Assembly (NCBI RefSeq): GCF_030316895.1
Contig: NZ_JASZYV010000001.1
Coordinates: 186,001 to 250,000 of the forward strand
Origin: Variovorax dokdonensis
GTDB taxonomy: Bacteria; Pseudomonadota; Gammaproteobacteria; Burkholderiales; Burkholderiaceae_C
Direction: 5' to 3'
DNA: 64,000 nucleotides
How positions within the stretch are numbered: the stretch's first letter is position 1; every line of letters begins with the position of its first letter. The position numbers and the translations under genes were made by a program. The notes under the pieces were generated by a model that ran no database searches, had not been told where the DNA came from, and saw nothing but the letters and a program-made list of their open reading frames with translations. This document shows positions 34,601-41,513 of this stretch, in pieces.

Positions 34601-37600
34601 GCTTGGTGCACGGCTCAAGGGCAAGCTGCCCATCGCGGTGGGCGACTTCGACCTGACGCTGTATTTCGGCCAGCGTCCTTCGGGCCCGCTGGGCGATGCG
34701 GATGCGGGCTTCACGCTCAACCTGTTCACGCTGCCGGCCTTCGCCTTCCAGCCGCAGATCAAGGCGCGCGGCGTGGGCCTGGGCTTTTCGAACCGCAACG
34801 AGAAGCCGCTGGTGGACACCAGCATCGTGCGCATCGGCGAAGTGGCGGCGCTGGCCTTCTTCAACGTCAACCTGTTCGGCGCCTTCTCCACCAGCGGCTG
34901 GGGCTTCGAGGCCGAGCTGACGCGCTTTGGCCTGCCGCTGGGCGCGGCCGCCGGTGGTGGCGGCGACGGTGGCAACCCCGTAGCGGCGAGCCTGCTGTCG
35001 AGCGACGGCGGCAGCGCCGGCGGCGACACCACCGCCGTCAGCCCCGAATGCGACATCGGCATCCGCTTCATGGCCCCCAACGACTTCTCGCTGACCATCG
35101 GCGGGCAGAGCGACCAGGCGTTGTGGATCACCGTCCAGAAGCAACTCGGGCCGATCTACATCGAGCAGATCGGCGTGCAGACTCTCGAGGGCGGCAACAA
35201 GGTGGGCCTGCTGCTCGACGGCGGCGTGAAGATCTCGGGCCTGGCGGTGCAGGTAGACGACCTGACCATCGTCATTCCCATCAAGAAGCTGGGCGATGCC
35301 TCGCAGTGGGGGCTGGATCTGAAGGGCATGGCCGTGTCGCTGGAGGCCGGCACCGTCAAGATCGCCGGTGGCCTGCTCAAGAACGCGGGGCCACCCACCA
35401 GCTACGACGGCGCGCTCATGGTCGACGTGGCCGGGCGCGGCTTCACCGCCATCGGCTCGTACGCGCGGCCGAAGGACGAGCTGGGCGAGTACGTTTCGTT
35501 CTTCGTCTTCGTCTCGCTGCCGATCCCGCTGGGCGGGCCGCCCTACTTCTTCGTGCTGGGGCTGGGCGGCGGATTGGGCATCAATCGATCGCTGATCGTG
35601 CCCACCGATCTGAACCAGATCCCCGGTTTTCCGCTGGTGGCGGCGATCGACAACAGCGGCTTCGCCAACGACCCGATGGGCGCGCTGCGCACCATGGGCA
35701 CCAACATGCCGCCCAGCCGCGGCGGCTTCTGGCTGGCGGCGGGGCTGAAGTTCTCGACCTTCGTGGTGGTCAATTCCACGGCGGTGATCTACGTCGCGCT
35801 GGATCACGGCTTCGAGGTCGGGCTGCTGGGGCTGTCGCGCATGTCGCTGCCGGCCGAGGACTTCGCCATCGCGCAGATCGAGCTGGCGCTCAAGGCGCGC
35901 TTTTCCACCGAAGAAGGGCTGTTGTCGGTGCAGGCGCAGCTCACCGATCGCTCGTACCTGTTCCATCCGTCCTGCCAGCTGACGGGCGGCTTTGCGTTCT
36001 TCCTGTGGTTCAACACCGGCAAGTTCGTGCTCACGCTGGGCGGCTATCACAAGGCCTTTTCGAAGCCGCCGGAATTCCCGGTGGTGCCGCGCCTGGGCTT
36101 CCGCTGGAGCGTGAGCGACTGCGTGGTGATCAAGGGCGAAAGCTACTTCGCCCTGACCACCACCTGCGTCATGGCCGGCGGGCGCCTGGAGGCGAGCTAC
36201 CGCGGCGGACCGGTGAAGGCTTGGTTCAAGTGCTACCTCGACGTGCTGGTGTCGTGGGACCCGTTCTATTACGTGTTCGAGACCGGCATCGAGATCGGTG
36301 CATCGGTCGACACCTGGCTGGGCGAGATCGGCGTCAGCCTGGGCGCCACGGTCCATGTGGAAGGCCCGCCCATGTTCGGCTGGGTCGAAGTCGAGATCGT
36401 CGTGGTCACCATCCGCGTGGAGTTCGGCGATCCTGCGCGCGAGATCGACTACATCGACGACTTCTCGGTGTTTCGCGACAAGTACCTCACCACCGGCGAC
36501 GGGCGCGACCATCCGGTGGACGTGCATCTGCGCGCGGGCCTGCTGCCCACCAACCCGCCCGGTGCCGACCCGGCTCCGGGCACGAAGGAGGCACCTTGGG
36601 TCGTGGGCGCCGAGTGGGTCTTCGAATCGGAAACGCGCGCGCCCTCGAACGCGTTGCGCTGGCAGGACGCGGACCGTGCCATGGACGCAGACCTGGGCGG
36701 CAAGGTCGACCTGGCGCCCATGAACCGCCGCAGCGTCACGGCGCGCCACCAGTTGCGCATCCGCCTGGCCAACGGCGGCGCGCTGGCGCAGGCGCTCGAT
36801 CCGGACCGCTTCATCCTCAGCCAGCGCGGCGGCAACTTCCCCGAAGCCACCTGGCGCTGGCAGGACCCGCGCAAGGTGCAGGCGGGCGCGGCCAACATCC
36901 GGCGCCTGTCCGGTCTGCGCGTGGAAGGCGTGGCCGAGATCGTCCATCGCAGCGCGCTGGTGCAGATCACCGATGCCGTGGACGACCTGCCCGAATACGC
37001 GCTGCCATTGCCGTTCGAGCAGCCGGGCTCGGCCTTCTTCGGGGAGCTGATCGCGATCGGGCAGGTGGCGGTCGATCTGGGCAACCTCGTGCTCACATGG
37101 ACGCCGCAGGAGCGGCGCCATGCCAGCGCGACACTGCTGGCTTCGCCGGAGTTCGCGAGCGGCCGGGCAGCGGTGCGCGGACAGGCGCTGTCGGCACTGG
37201 CTCAGCGCGACCTGGTGACCCGTTCGGCGCCCGCTCGCATCGTGCCGCTGACCACCGGCCTGACGATGCAGGCGCCGGCCCAGGGCACGCCGCCGGTCTT
37301 CGTCGACGGCAACGACACATCCCCGCGCCTGGACGCGCCACGCCTCATGGCCGTGATGCGCCAGCGCGGCACGCCCACGCGCAGCGAACCGCTCGCGCTG
37401 CGCACCACCGTGCTGAAGGTGCGGCAGGCCAAGGGCGCGGTACGCATGGATGCACCGCGCGGCAAGGCACTGGCCGGTGCGCGACTGCACCGCGCCGCGC
37501 CGGCGCAGGCGGCAGCGCCCACACGCGCCGTGCAGGGCGAACGCAGTCTGCTGCATCCCGCATTCGCACCCGGCGGCGTGGCCCACGCCACGGCCTTCGA

Positions 37601-38615
37601 CGAGGCCGCCAAGCAGGTGATGGGCAATGGCTTCGACGTGCCGGCCGGCACCACGCACCTGTGGCAGTTGCCCGAGACCGATGCCGCCGGCCGCGCCCGC
37701 ATTCGCCTTCGTCTCAGTGGTGACGGCGTGGCCCGCATCGCCTGGCTCGACGCGCAGGGCGATGTGCTGCTCGACGAGGAGCGCGCATTGGCCAGCGAGC
37801 AGGTGCTGCAGATGCCCGAAGACGCCGCGATGCTTGCCGTTGCCTGCCTGGGGCGCGTGCCGGGGCTGAAAGATGCGAACGCGTCGCGCCTGGGCGCCGG
37901 CATGGGCGACATCAGCCGTAACTGGTCGCTGCCCGGCGGCGTGCCGGCCGTGGGCTGGCAGGCCGGCAGCCAATTGGCCATGGTCGGTGCGCATACCTTG
38001 CTGGCTCGCGGTGCCAGCGTGCAGACATCTCGGCCGATCGAGGCGGGGCGTCGAGGGTTGCTCAGTGCCGGCCTGGTGCGCGCCGGCGAAGTGATGGTGC
38101 GGCAGACGGCCGTCGAGACCCGCCTGCCCGACGACGTGACGGTGGTGGTCGTGCAGCTCGACGCGCTGGACGCCAGTGCGGTCAACGATGGCGACTTGGC
38201 CATCGCCTGCGATGGCGGCCAGCTTTCGCAAGCGCCGGTGGTGGTGTCCGCCGGCACGCGACGCACGCTCGTCTACGACGCGCTGGCCGACGACGTGGGC
38301 ATCCAGCGCGGCTACCTCTCCATCAGCGTGGGCAGCCGCGAGGCATGGCGTCTGGCTGGCGTGATCGGCCTGCCCGGCGATGCCGACGGCTGGGGCGAAC
38401 GCCTGGCCGAGAACGTGCCGCCCCAGTTGGTGGCACCGCTGGCGTTGAGCGCCGACGGCGCGGTGCGCGTGCGCTTCGAGGTCTTGCCGGCCACGACGCG
38501 GCCCACGCGGCCCACGCCGCCGACGCGGCCCACGCGGCCCACGCCGCCGACACGGCCCACGCGAACCGCCCGCAAGCCCGTTCGCGCCACGCGCGCCGGA
38601 AAGGAGAAGGTGTGA
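28629..38615 (+). CDS. Giant 3328-aa protein with lipase-like segment and DUF6603-like region
   Basis: 3328 aa, function unknown. No signal peptide; the first 60 residues look helical. Visible layout: an N-terminal part with three degenerate modules, each marked by GSG..(D/A)DP/APW (residues 289, 522, 798) followed by beta-rich sequence; a segment at about 925-1110 resembling an alpha/beta hydrolase (LLLHPAFAGRDCW around H951, AHSTAG with S1049, TLGTPHRGAPL at 1071-1081); a long Ala/Leu/Gly-rich beta-repeat region (about 1150-2070); a conserved block at about 2076-2617 (FFNVNLFGAF ... IPLGGPPYFFVLGLGGG ... EIDYIDDF) that resembles DUF6603 from memory; a C-terminal part to 3280; and a basic Pro/Thr/Arg repeat tail. 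Start ATG follows GGGAAGGG. Only three bases separate it from the next gene. Confidence 0.9.
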   Translation: MALKLDPELLDAAKAIGLVKDNGDFDASWFEHVFERATSILSNPAQRKALLSMLDRLAPPRNPPGTPAGEKWHPLLGEQPQGNAYFTVRAVGADVVVGLAGEVFGGPPGGPQGQLRVHVPLLRFGSGAPQLVAGQSQAPLALDLRVELGLSRAGGDAITLAAARVSLRWACATGNAPMLLIVLEGLGLDDGGTRDLALDPAALGGATVEVIGALVKQLLPNSGPAAALRHLLGVLGLDEDPVPPLPMAQLTQGPAALQAWLGQIIDGGQLGTWLGHFGGLVGLPVATQGSGLLDDPRRIRLLALGGNGEFNLGVARADNRLHLSLGLRIAPDGANPPARLEASATLVAIPLAGTGSALALPSAHLLVTAPGGAGPLVNQPGTIVVQRINAGLRWNGEQGALLPTLELLDVTFGAMPTQPRIDLTHADSVVDAAAAGLEAALTALLGGAGAPLLALIGLADPQGAPGAWPHRLDAARLQALATQPTRTLGALHRAMLADATNHWGFMLDELRRLFGLPTAVSGSGTPDAPWFVPLGSTGALAVGLAAYNETPGDAIARLRIGLRAQLQSPPWQLAWRADVLGFDIAADGSADVRLFGGQTLRLAVGPFPALSAQVPITADNLVAQLQWQPGSGLQGHAQLSNLRMRLDGTDMALGTLALPPAVPIDLGNPASLPLPADQLARVASALIARGLKESLGTAGVWAGAMVGLHADLPRLPAGWPTLFDPADPLRIATDPEAALRAWLDRLVSGAAAGVDEGAAKTLPHIARLVAWLQQGLATGAGTPPNLQSIADALPTLRGSGVYADPWCVPIAGSGPAARTELLLWLDPDGAPAEWGAALAGAVGASGDALAMLRAAAPLAALLPPLREALQGGSVPAFAAGLDALARSLEESDGLVPVASQCVDDPAWELGAVVPQAAHHLQPKNVLLISLALDRIEAWEPNAANRVVLLLHPAFAGRDCWDDFIAATVARDPAAAPTSADARHFDLRIEGANPLTVDLDVTAGVSRIYTADLQDDGSGNHVTLSQQIARVAARIAQLRPGARLFIVAHSTAGVAARQFCLDQPTQAAGLVTLGTPHRGAPLTALRDATEAQALRLAGRWIGAMPASPIKDALTLLHDALDGWHEGPSGELPVPSVFPVGSFAPAASVATGGVPALALGSSLGGDAFQALRSGLSALASAASADAPTHLGVGVRAALGERVDSLAAVRLHVRADLVRIALRAGVPEPARPAQALSATLSLEDPLGGYLVGPAQAHLAIGMPIADVRVRALRLALRLTRSSGGALAFSVEGEALDAAFHGPTLPRVLLDDPLAPALVGAAFDRVFNPPPTPGSLVAELSDGLQRIGLLALNAQGRVGFSMDALAALRADAMGFLLPRLNVALAQGWLGILATAEGYRLALGDIALNARRVGGNTRWQLGVAIDRALSSGNASQAPIALALDAGLDLGSASQPMRPSGHLQLSLGGIELQASFEGGAPSLAVLAPPWLDAPFTVLPLPAGNALQAKASELLPRFLVSSAVSRLVEALLAASGAPAARIAALDALILDPVRFLTGPKALGSGGGGAAAGLLDGAKVAALFNAIAHALGQAGPGIALPGGLQLGASGTSAVTFSLGTSTPIGGVLGLAAQLTIDELLHASPGGSVAIDVPAAGAFPGLAVAFGVTGTGQVSLSVTPGGAGAPIQLLPEFSGFGGLLSAAAQSLLPAVLDAVDDALPASALKTNTLAVAGALDLYDAPGGFAAHSSQWRALLVGGSIASIGGGLRGAFITAARTLLNTLTGSTQFDVDGVRLRWTSPALPGVSGTLRVAAGWDAGGPSFRLEAIDWRVDAAPLRLSLAGGFESSALSVSAALGVDLSVISVPAVPALLFEAGGGPVVLKLRPFGAADAGPLEVRLLPNAQVVASDALPAQLAEQWLLPIAVKVIFEATRSVHASVLWSGGPTLGAVLDAAHLRNGTNLPATLPDLPALVTGALQGLLAGLSLPLGDLSIGLSPDAGRLGARLKGKLPIAVGDFDLTLYFGQRPSGPLGDADAGFTLNLFTLPAFAFQPQIKARGVGLGFSNRNEKPLVDTSIVRIGEVAALAFFNVNLFGAFSTSGWGFEAELTRFGLPLGAAAGGGGDGGNPVAASLLSSDGGSAGGDTTAVSPECDIGIRFMAPNDFSLTIGGQSDQALWITVQKQLGPIYIEQIGVQTLEGGNKVGLLLDGGVKISGLAVQVDDLTIVIPIKKLGDASQWGLDLKGMAVSLEAGTVKIAGGLLKNAGPPTSYDGALMVDVAGRGFTAIGSYARPKDELGEYVSFFVFVSLPIPLGGPPYFFVLGLGGGLGINRSLIVPTDLNQIPGFPLVAAIDNSGFANDPMGALRTMGTNMPPSRGGFWLAAGLKFSTFVVVNSTAVIYVALDHGFEVGLLGLSRMSLPAEDFAIAQIELALKARFSTEEGLLSVQAQLTDRSYLFHPSCQLTGGFAFFLWFNTGKFVLTLGGYHKAFSKPPEFPVVPRLGFRWSVSDCVVIKGESYFALTTTCVMAGGRLEASYRGGPVKAWFKCYLDVLVSWDPFYYVFETGIEIGASVDTWLGEIGVSLGATVHVEGPPMFGWVEVEIVVVTIRVEFGDPAREIDYIDDFSVFRDKYLTTGDGRDHPVDVHLRAGLLPTNPPGADPAPGTKEAPWVVGAEWVFESETRAPSNALRWQDADRAMDADLGGKVDLAPMNRRSVTARHQLRIRLANGGALAQALDPDRFILSQRGGNFPEATWRWQDPRKVQAGAANIRRLSGLRVEGVAEIVHRSALVQITDAVDDLPEYALPLPFEQPGSAFFGELIAIGQVAVDLGNLVLTWTPQERRHASATLLASPEFASGRAAVRGQALSALAQRDLVTRSAPARIVPLTTGLTMQAPAQGTPPVFVDGNDTSPRLDAPRLMAVMRQRGTPTRSEPLALRTTVLKVRQAKGAVRMDAPRGKALAGARLHRAAPAQAAAPTRAVQGERSLLHPAFAPGGVAHATAFDEAAKQVMGNGFDVPAGTTHLWQLPETDAAGRARIRLRLSGDGVARIAWLDAQGDVLLDEERALASEQVLQMPEDAAMLAVACLGRVPGLKDANASRLGAGMGDISRNWSLPGGVPAVGWQAGSQLAMVGAHTLLARGASVQTSRPIEAGRRGLLSAGLVRAGEVMVRQTAVETRLPDDVTVVVVQLDALDASAVNDGDLAIACDGGQLSQAPVVVSAGTRRTLVYDALADDVGIQRGYLSISVGSREAWRLAGVIGLPGDADGWGERLAENVPPQLVAPLALSADGAVRVRFEVLPATTRPTRPTPPTRPTRPTPPTRPTRTARKPVRATRAGKEKV
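38496..38565 (+). repeat. 27-base tandem repeat encoding the tail of the giant protein
   Basis: Two identical 27-base units (38496-38522 and 38523-38549) and a partial, diverged third, built from acgcggccc- and acgccgccg-type nonamers. They keep the frame and encode a Pro/Thr/Arg-rich tail (units of PTRPTPPTR) ahead of a basic C-terminus. Such repeats often vary in number between strains. Confidence 0.85.
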
Positions 38616-38618
38616 GCC

Positions 38619-40457
38619 ATGGCTGAGCCCGTTCCGCCATCGGGATCGATGTACCTCTACGACTACGCTGCGCCGCCGCTGCTGCCGGGCGACTATCGCT
38701 ACGAGGTTTCCACCAGCATCGAGAAGTCGGGCACGTCCACCGAGACCCTGTCGCACGAGCGCTATTTCTCGGTGGTGGGGCCGCGTTTCGTTCTCAACCC
38801 GGGCGACATCGCCGGCGTGGTGCCGCCGCGCAATTCGCAGGGCCCGTTCTCGGCGGTGCTGCCGCAGATCGTCATGCGGCGACGCACGCTGCCTTGGGAA
38901 CGCGTGATTGCCAACGCGCTGCCGGCGCCGAGTGCGCCCACGGCCTTGCCCAACCAGAAGCCGGACTACCCGACACCTTGGATGGCGCTGTTGCTGCTGG
39001 CCGAGGGCGAGGACTGGGAGCTGCAGCCCAACCTGCCGCTCGAAAGCGTGCTGCCGTCGGCGGTGTTCAAGACCATCGGCTCGCCCGCCAACGTGCTGGT
39101 GGAGGCGCTGGACATCGACCGCGCGCTGCTCGATGCCGTGCTGCCGGCGCGAGAGGAACTGCAGCTGCTTTCGCATGTGCGGCGCGTCAACGCCAACGAC
39201 CGCGAGCTGTCGGTGGAAGGCAGCGACGGATGGTTCGCGGTGGTCGTGTGCAACCGGCTGCCCGCGCCGGGCAAGAAGTGCCGCGCGGTGCTGGTGTCGC
39301 TGGAAGGGCGGACCGACCTGGTGGCGACCAACCCGCCGGCCTTCGTCGGAAGCCACGGCGGCGGCCTCGTGGGACTGCTGGACCACACGGTCTTCGAGCT
39401 GGCCGACGACGACACCGTGCTGCAGATGAAGGAGGCCAGCCTGCCCGCGTTCCTGGATGCGCCGCAGGCCTTCAGGAGCGCGAGCGCCTTCGAGGGCGCG
39501 CGGGTGCGCGAAGAAGCCAACGTGCTGGCCAAGGCGCGCGTCCTGCCCAGGCTGAAGAAGCCGCGCGCCAAGCTGGTGGCGATGACTTCGTGGAGCTTCA
39601 CCTGCGAAGGCGATGGCGATTTCATGCAGCTGATGCAGCACCTGGACGTGGGCCTGATCGGCAAGACGAAGGACGGCAAACCGCCGGTGACCGACACGGG
39701 TCACATCCGCGTCGAGCTGGGCACCCGCGCCGGCACGAAGGAGACGGCGTTGTTCCGCGGCCCGCTGGTGCCCATGCCGCTGCAGCGCGATCCCGACGGG
39801 CCGTATCACAGCGCCGACCAGGCGCGTCGCATCGCGCCCGAACTGGGGCTGCAGGACATCTCGTATGCCTGCGCCTTCGAGGTCGGGCGCCTGCTGGCCG
39901 CGGCCGATGCCAGGCTGGCCCAGGAACTGATGCGCTGGCGCCGCAAGGGATTCGGCGCGGCGGCCCGGCTGGACGTGATGGCCGATCTGGAGGCGCGGCT
40001 CGACCTGGTGCTGGCCGAGGCCATCCCGCAAAAGCTCCAGCAATACGTGCTGCCGGTGGTGGCCGGCGAGCTGATCAAGACGTTTGCCACCGTGGGCCCG
40101 CCCGCCGGCGATGCGTTCGGGCTCGGCCTGATGAGCGCCACACGCGGCATGCAGCCGGAACTCGTCGCCAAGGCCTTCGGACTCGATGGCATCGAGGCGG
40201 CGCGCGAGGCGATGCTGGGCATTTCGCAGCCCCTGGCCACGCGGGTGCCGACGCAGGCCGAGCCGGTGCTCAAGGGCGGCACCTTGGCCGAGGTGCTCAA
40301 GGACGTGCAGGGCCTGTCGATGCTGCAGGAAACGCGCGGGCAGGTGATCGACAACGTGCGCCTTCGCGTCGACACCATCGGCAAGGCAGGCAGCACGGTG
40401 TTCGGGCCGGTGGGCGCACGCAAGGGCAAGGGCAAGGGCAAGGGAGGCGGACGATGA
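38619..40457 (+). CDS. Unknown 612-aa protein of the giant-protein operon
   Basis: 612 aa, not recognised. Starts three bases after the giant gene's stop. The N-terminal half is beta-rich (MYLYDYAAPPLLPGDYRYEV; FSVVGPRFVLNPGDIAGVVPP) with a motif-like PQIVMRRRTLPWER and PWMALLLLAEGE; the C-terminal half (from about residue 395) is strongly helical (FEVGRLLAAADARLAQELMR) and ends in a Lys/Gly tail (KGKGKGKGGGR). No signal peptide or membrane helix. Its stop overlaps the next start by four bases. Probably a structural partner of the giant protein. Confidence 0.85.
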   Translation: MAEPVPPSGSMYLYDYAAPPLLPGDYRYEVSTSIEKSGTSTETLSHERYFSVVGPRFVLNPGDIAGVVPPRNSQGPFSAVLPQIVMRRRTLPWERVIANALPAPSAPTALPNQKPDYPTPWMALLLLAEGEDWELQPNLPLESVLPSAVFKTIGSPANVLVEALDIDRALLDAVLPAREELQLLSHVRRVNANDRELSVEGSDGWFAVVVCNRLPAPGKKCRAVLVSLEGRTDLVATNPPAFVGSHGGGLVGLLDHTVFELADDDTVLQMKEASLPAFLDAPQAFRSASAFEGARVREEANVLAKARVLPRLKKPRAKLVAMTSWSFTCEGDGDFMQLMQHLDVGLIGKTKDGKPPVTDTGHIRVELGTRAGTKETALFRGPLVPMPLQRDPDGPYHSADQARRIAPELGLQDISYACAFEVGRLLAAADARLAQELMRWRRKGFGAAARLDVMADLEARLDLVLAEAIPQKLQQYVLPVVAGELIKTFATVGPPAGDAFGLGLMSATRGMQPELVAKAFGLDGIEAAREAMLGISQPLATRVPTQAEPVLKGGTLAEVLKDVQGLSMLQETRGQVIDNVRLRVDTIGKAGSTVFGPVGARKGKGKGKGGGR

Positions 40458-41500
40458 AGCAACCCTGGATCCAGTCGAAGGCGGCGCTGCACGAGCGGCT
40501 GGTGGCCCATCGGCAGGTGGATGCACCTTCGCGCGAGGCGCAGATGCCGCCGTACATGGAGAGCTTCCTGTCGCACCTGCGGCTGCTCATCGGCGTGCCT
40601 TTCGACTACCTGGTGCCCGATGCGCGGCTGCTGCCCATCGAGTCGATCCGCTTCTTCTACGTCGACCGGTCCTGGACCGATCGCTTGGTGGATGGCGCCA
40701 TCGCGGTGGGCAAGGTGGGTTCGCGCGAACAGGCGCATCACCAGGCGCGCGCCAGCTATGTCGTGCGTCAGTTGGACATCACCGAGCGCCACGTGCGCGA
40801 CCTGCAGCGCCGACGCCTGGTTTTCGACGACCTGGCCAAGCTCGAGTTGCCGGGCCCGGCGGATGTGGTGACAGGCTTCCTGATGCGATCGCGCGCCGTG
40901 TCGGGCTGGCCGCAGATGGATGTGCGTGCGTATCGTTTTGCCGGCACGGTGAGCGAGACGAACCCGCCGCGCAATTTCGATCCGGACGATCCGGCCATCA
41001 AGAACAAGCAGCTGGAGACGCTGCGCCTGGAGCGTCTGGCGCCGGGCGTGCTGCTGGCGCTGTTCCAGGGCGTGCCCAACTTCGTGATGTGCGAGGAGCC
41101 GCATCACGGCATCCAGTTCGGCGTGAACAACAACGACGGGCAGCTCACCGCGTTGCGGCGCGATGCGGCGGGCGTCGCGCTCGAACACACGGCGCCCATC
41201 CCGATCCCGCTGCGCCAGGGCGGGCTGCGGGTGCTGGCGGTGTCGGAGATCCGGCGGCGCATGGAAGCGGCGCGCACGACCGTGGTCAACGGCGTGCCGG
41301 CATCGCCGCAAATGCCGGTGCAGGACGGCGCGGGCAACTTCGCCATCGCCATGCTCGACCGGCCTTGGCGCCAGCGCTTCCAGGGGCAGGGCGGGCAGCC
41401 CGGCTATCACGGCACCGGACGCTACGTGGCCAACTTCAAGCTGGCCGCGCGCACGCTCGATCCGGCCGTGCCGGTGCTGCTCAAGGAATTCGGCACGTGA
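40454..41500 (+). CDS. Unknown 348-aa protein of the giant-protein operon
   Basis: 348 aa, not assigned. The ATG at 40454 overlaps the preceding stop (ATGA), arguing for coupled translation. The segment GVPFDYLVPDARLLPIESIR, RFFYVDRSWTDRLVDGAIAVG looks like a conserved core; a later part has PNFVMCEEPHHGIQFGVNNN, IPLRQGGLRVLAVSEI. No export signal, no membrane helix, no known catalytic triad. 13 bases separate it from the next gene. Confidence 0.85.
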   Translation: MKQPWIQSKAALHERLVAHRQVDAPSREAQMPPYMESFLSHLRLLIGVPFDYLVPDARLLPIESIRFFYVDRSWTDRLVDGAIAVGKVGSREQAHHQARASYVVRQLDITERHVRDLQRRRLVFDDLAKLELPGPADVVTGFLMRSRAVSGWPQMDVRAYRFAGTVSETNPPRNFDPDDPAIKNKQLETLRLERLAPGVLLALFQGVPNFVMCEEPHHGIQFGVNNNDGQLTALRRDAAGVALEHTAPIPIPLRQGGLRVLAVSEIRRRMEAARTTVVNGVPASPQMPVQDGAGNFAIAMLDRPWRQRFQGQGGQPGYHGTGRYVANFKLAARTLDPAVPVLLKEFGT

Positions 41501-41513
41501 TGGAGGCAACGCC

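Noticed and set aside
29124..40526. A 3800-codon open frame on the minus strand
   Set aside because: It is in exact register with the sense genes, has low-complexity His/Arg/Ala/Gln-rich sequence, and exists only because the sense codons avoid TTA, CTA and TCA.
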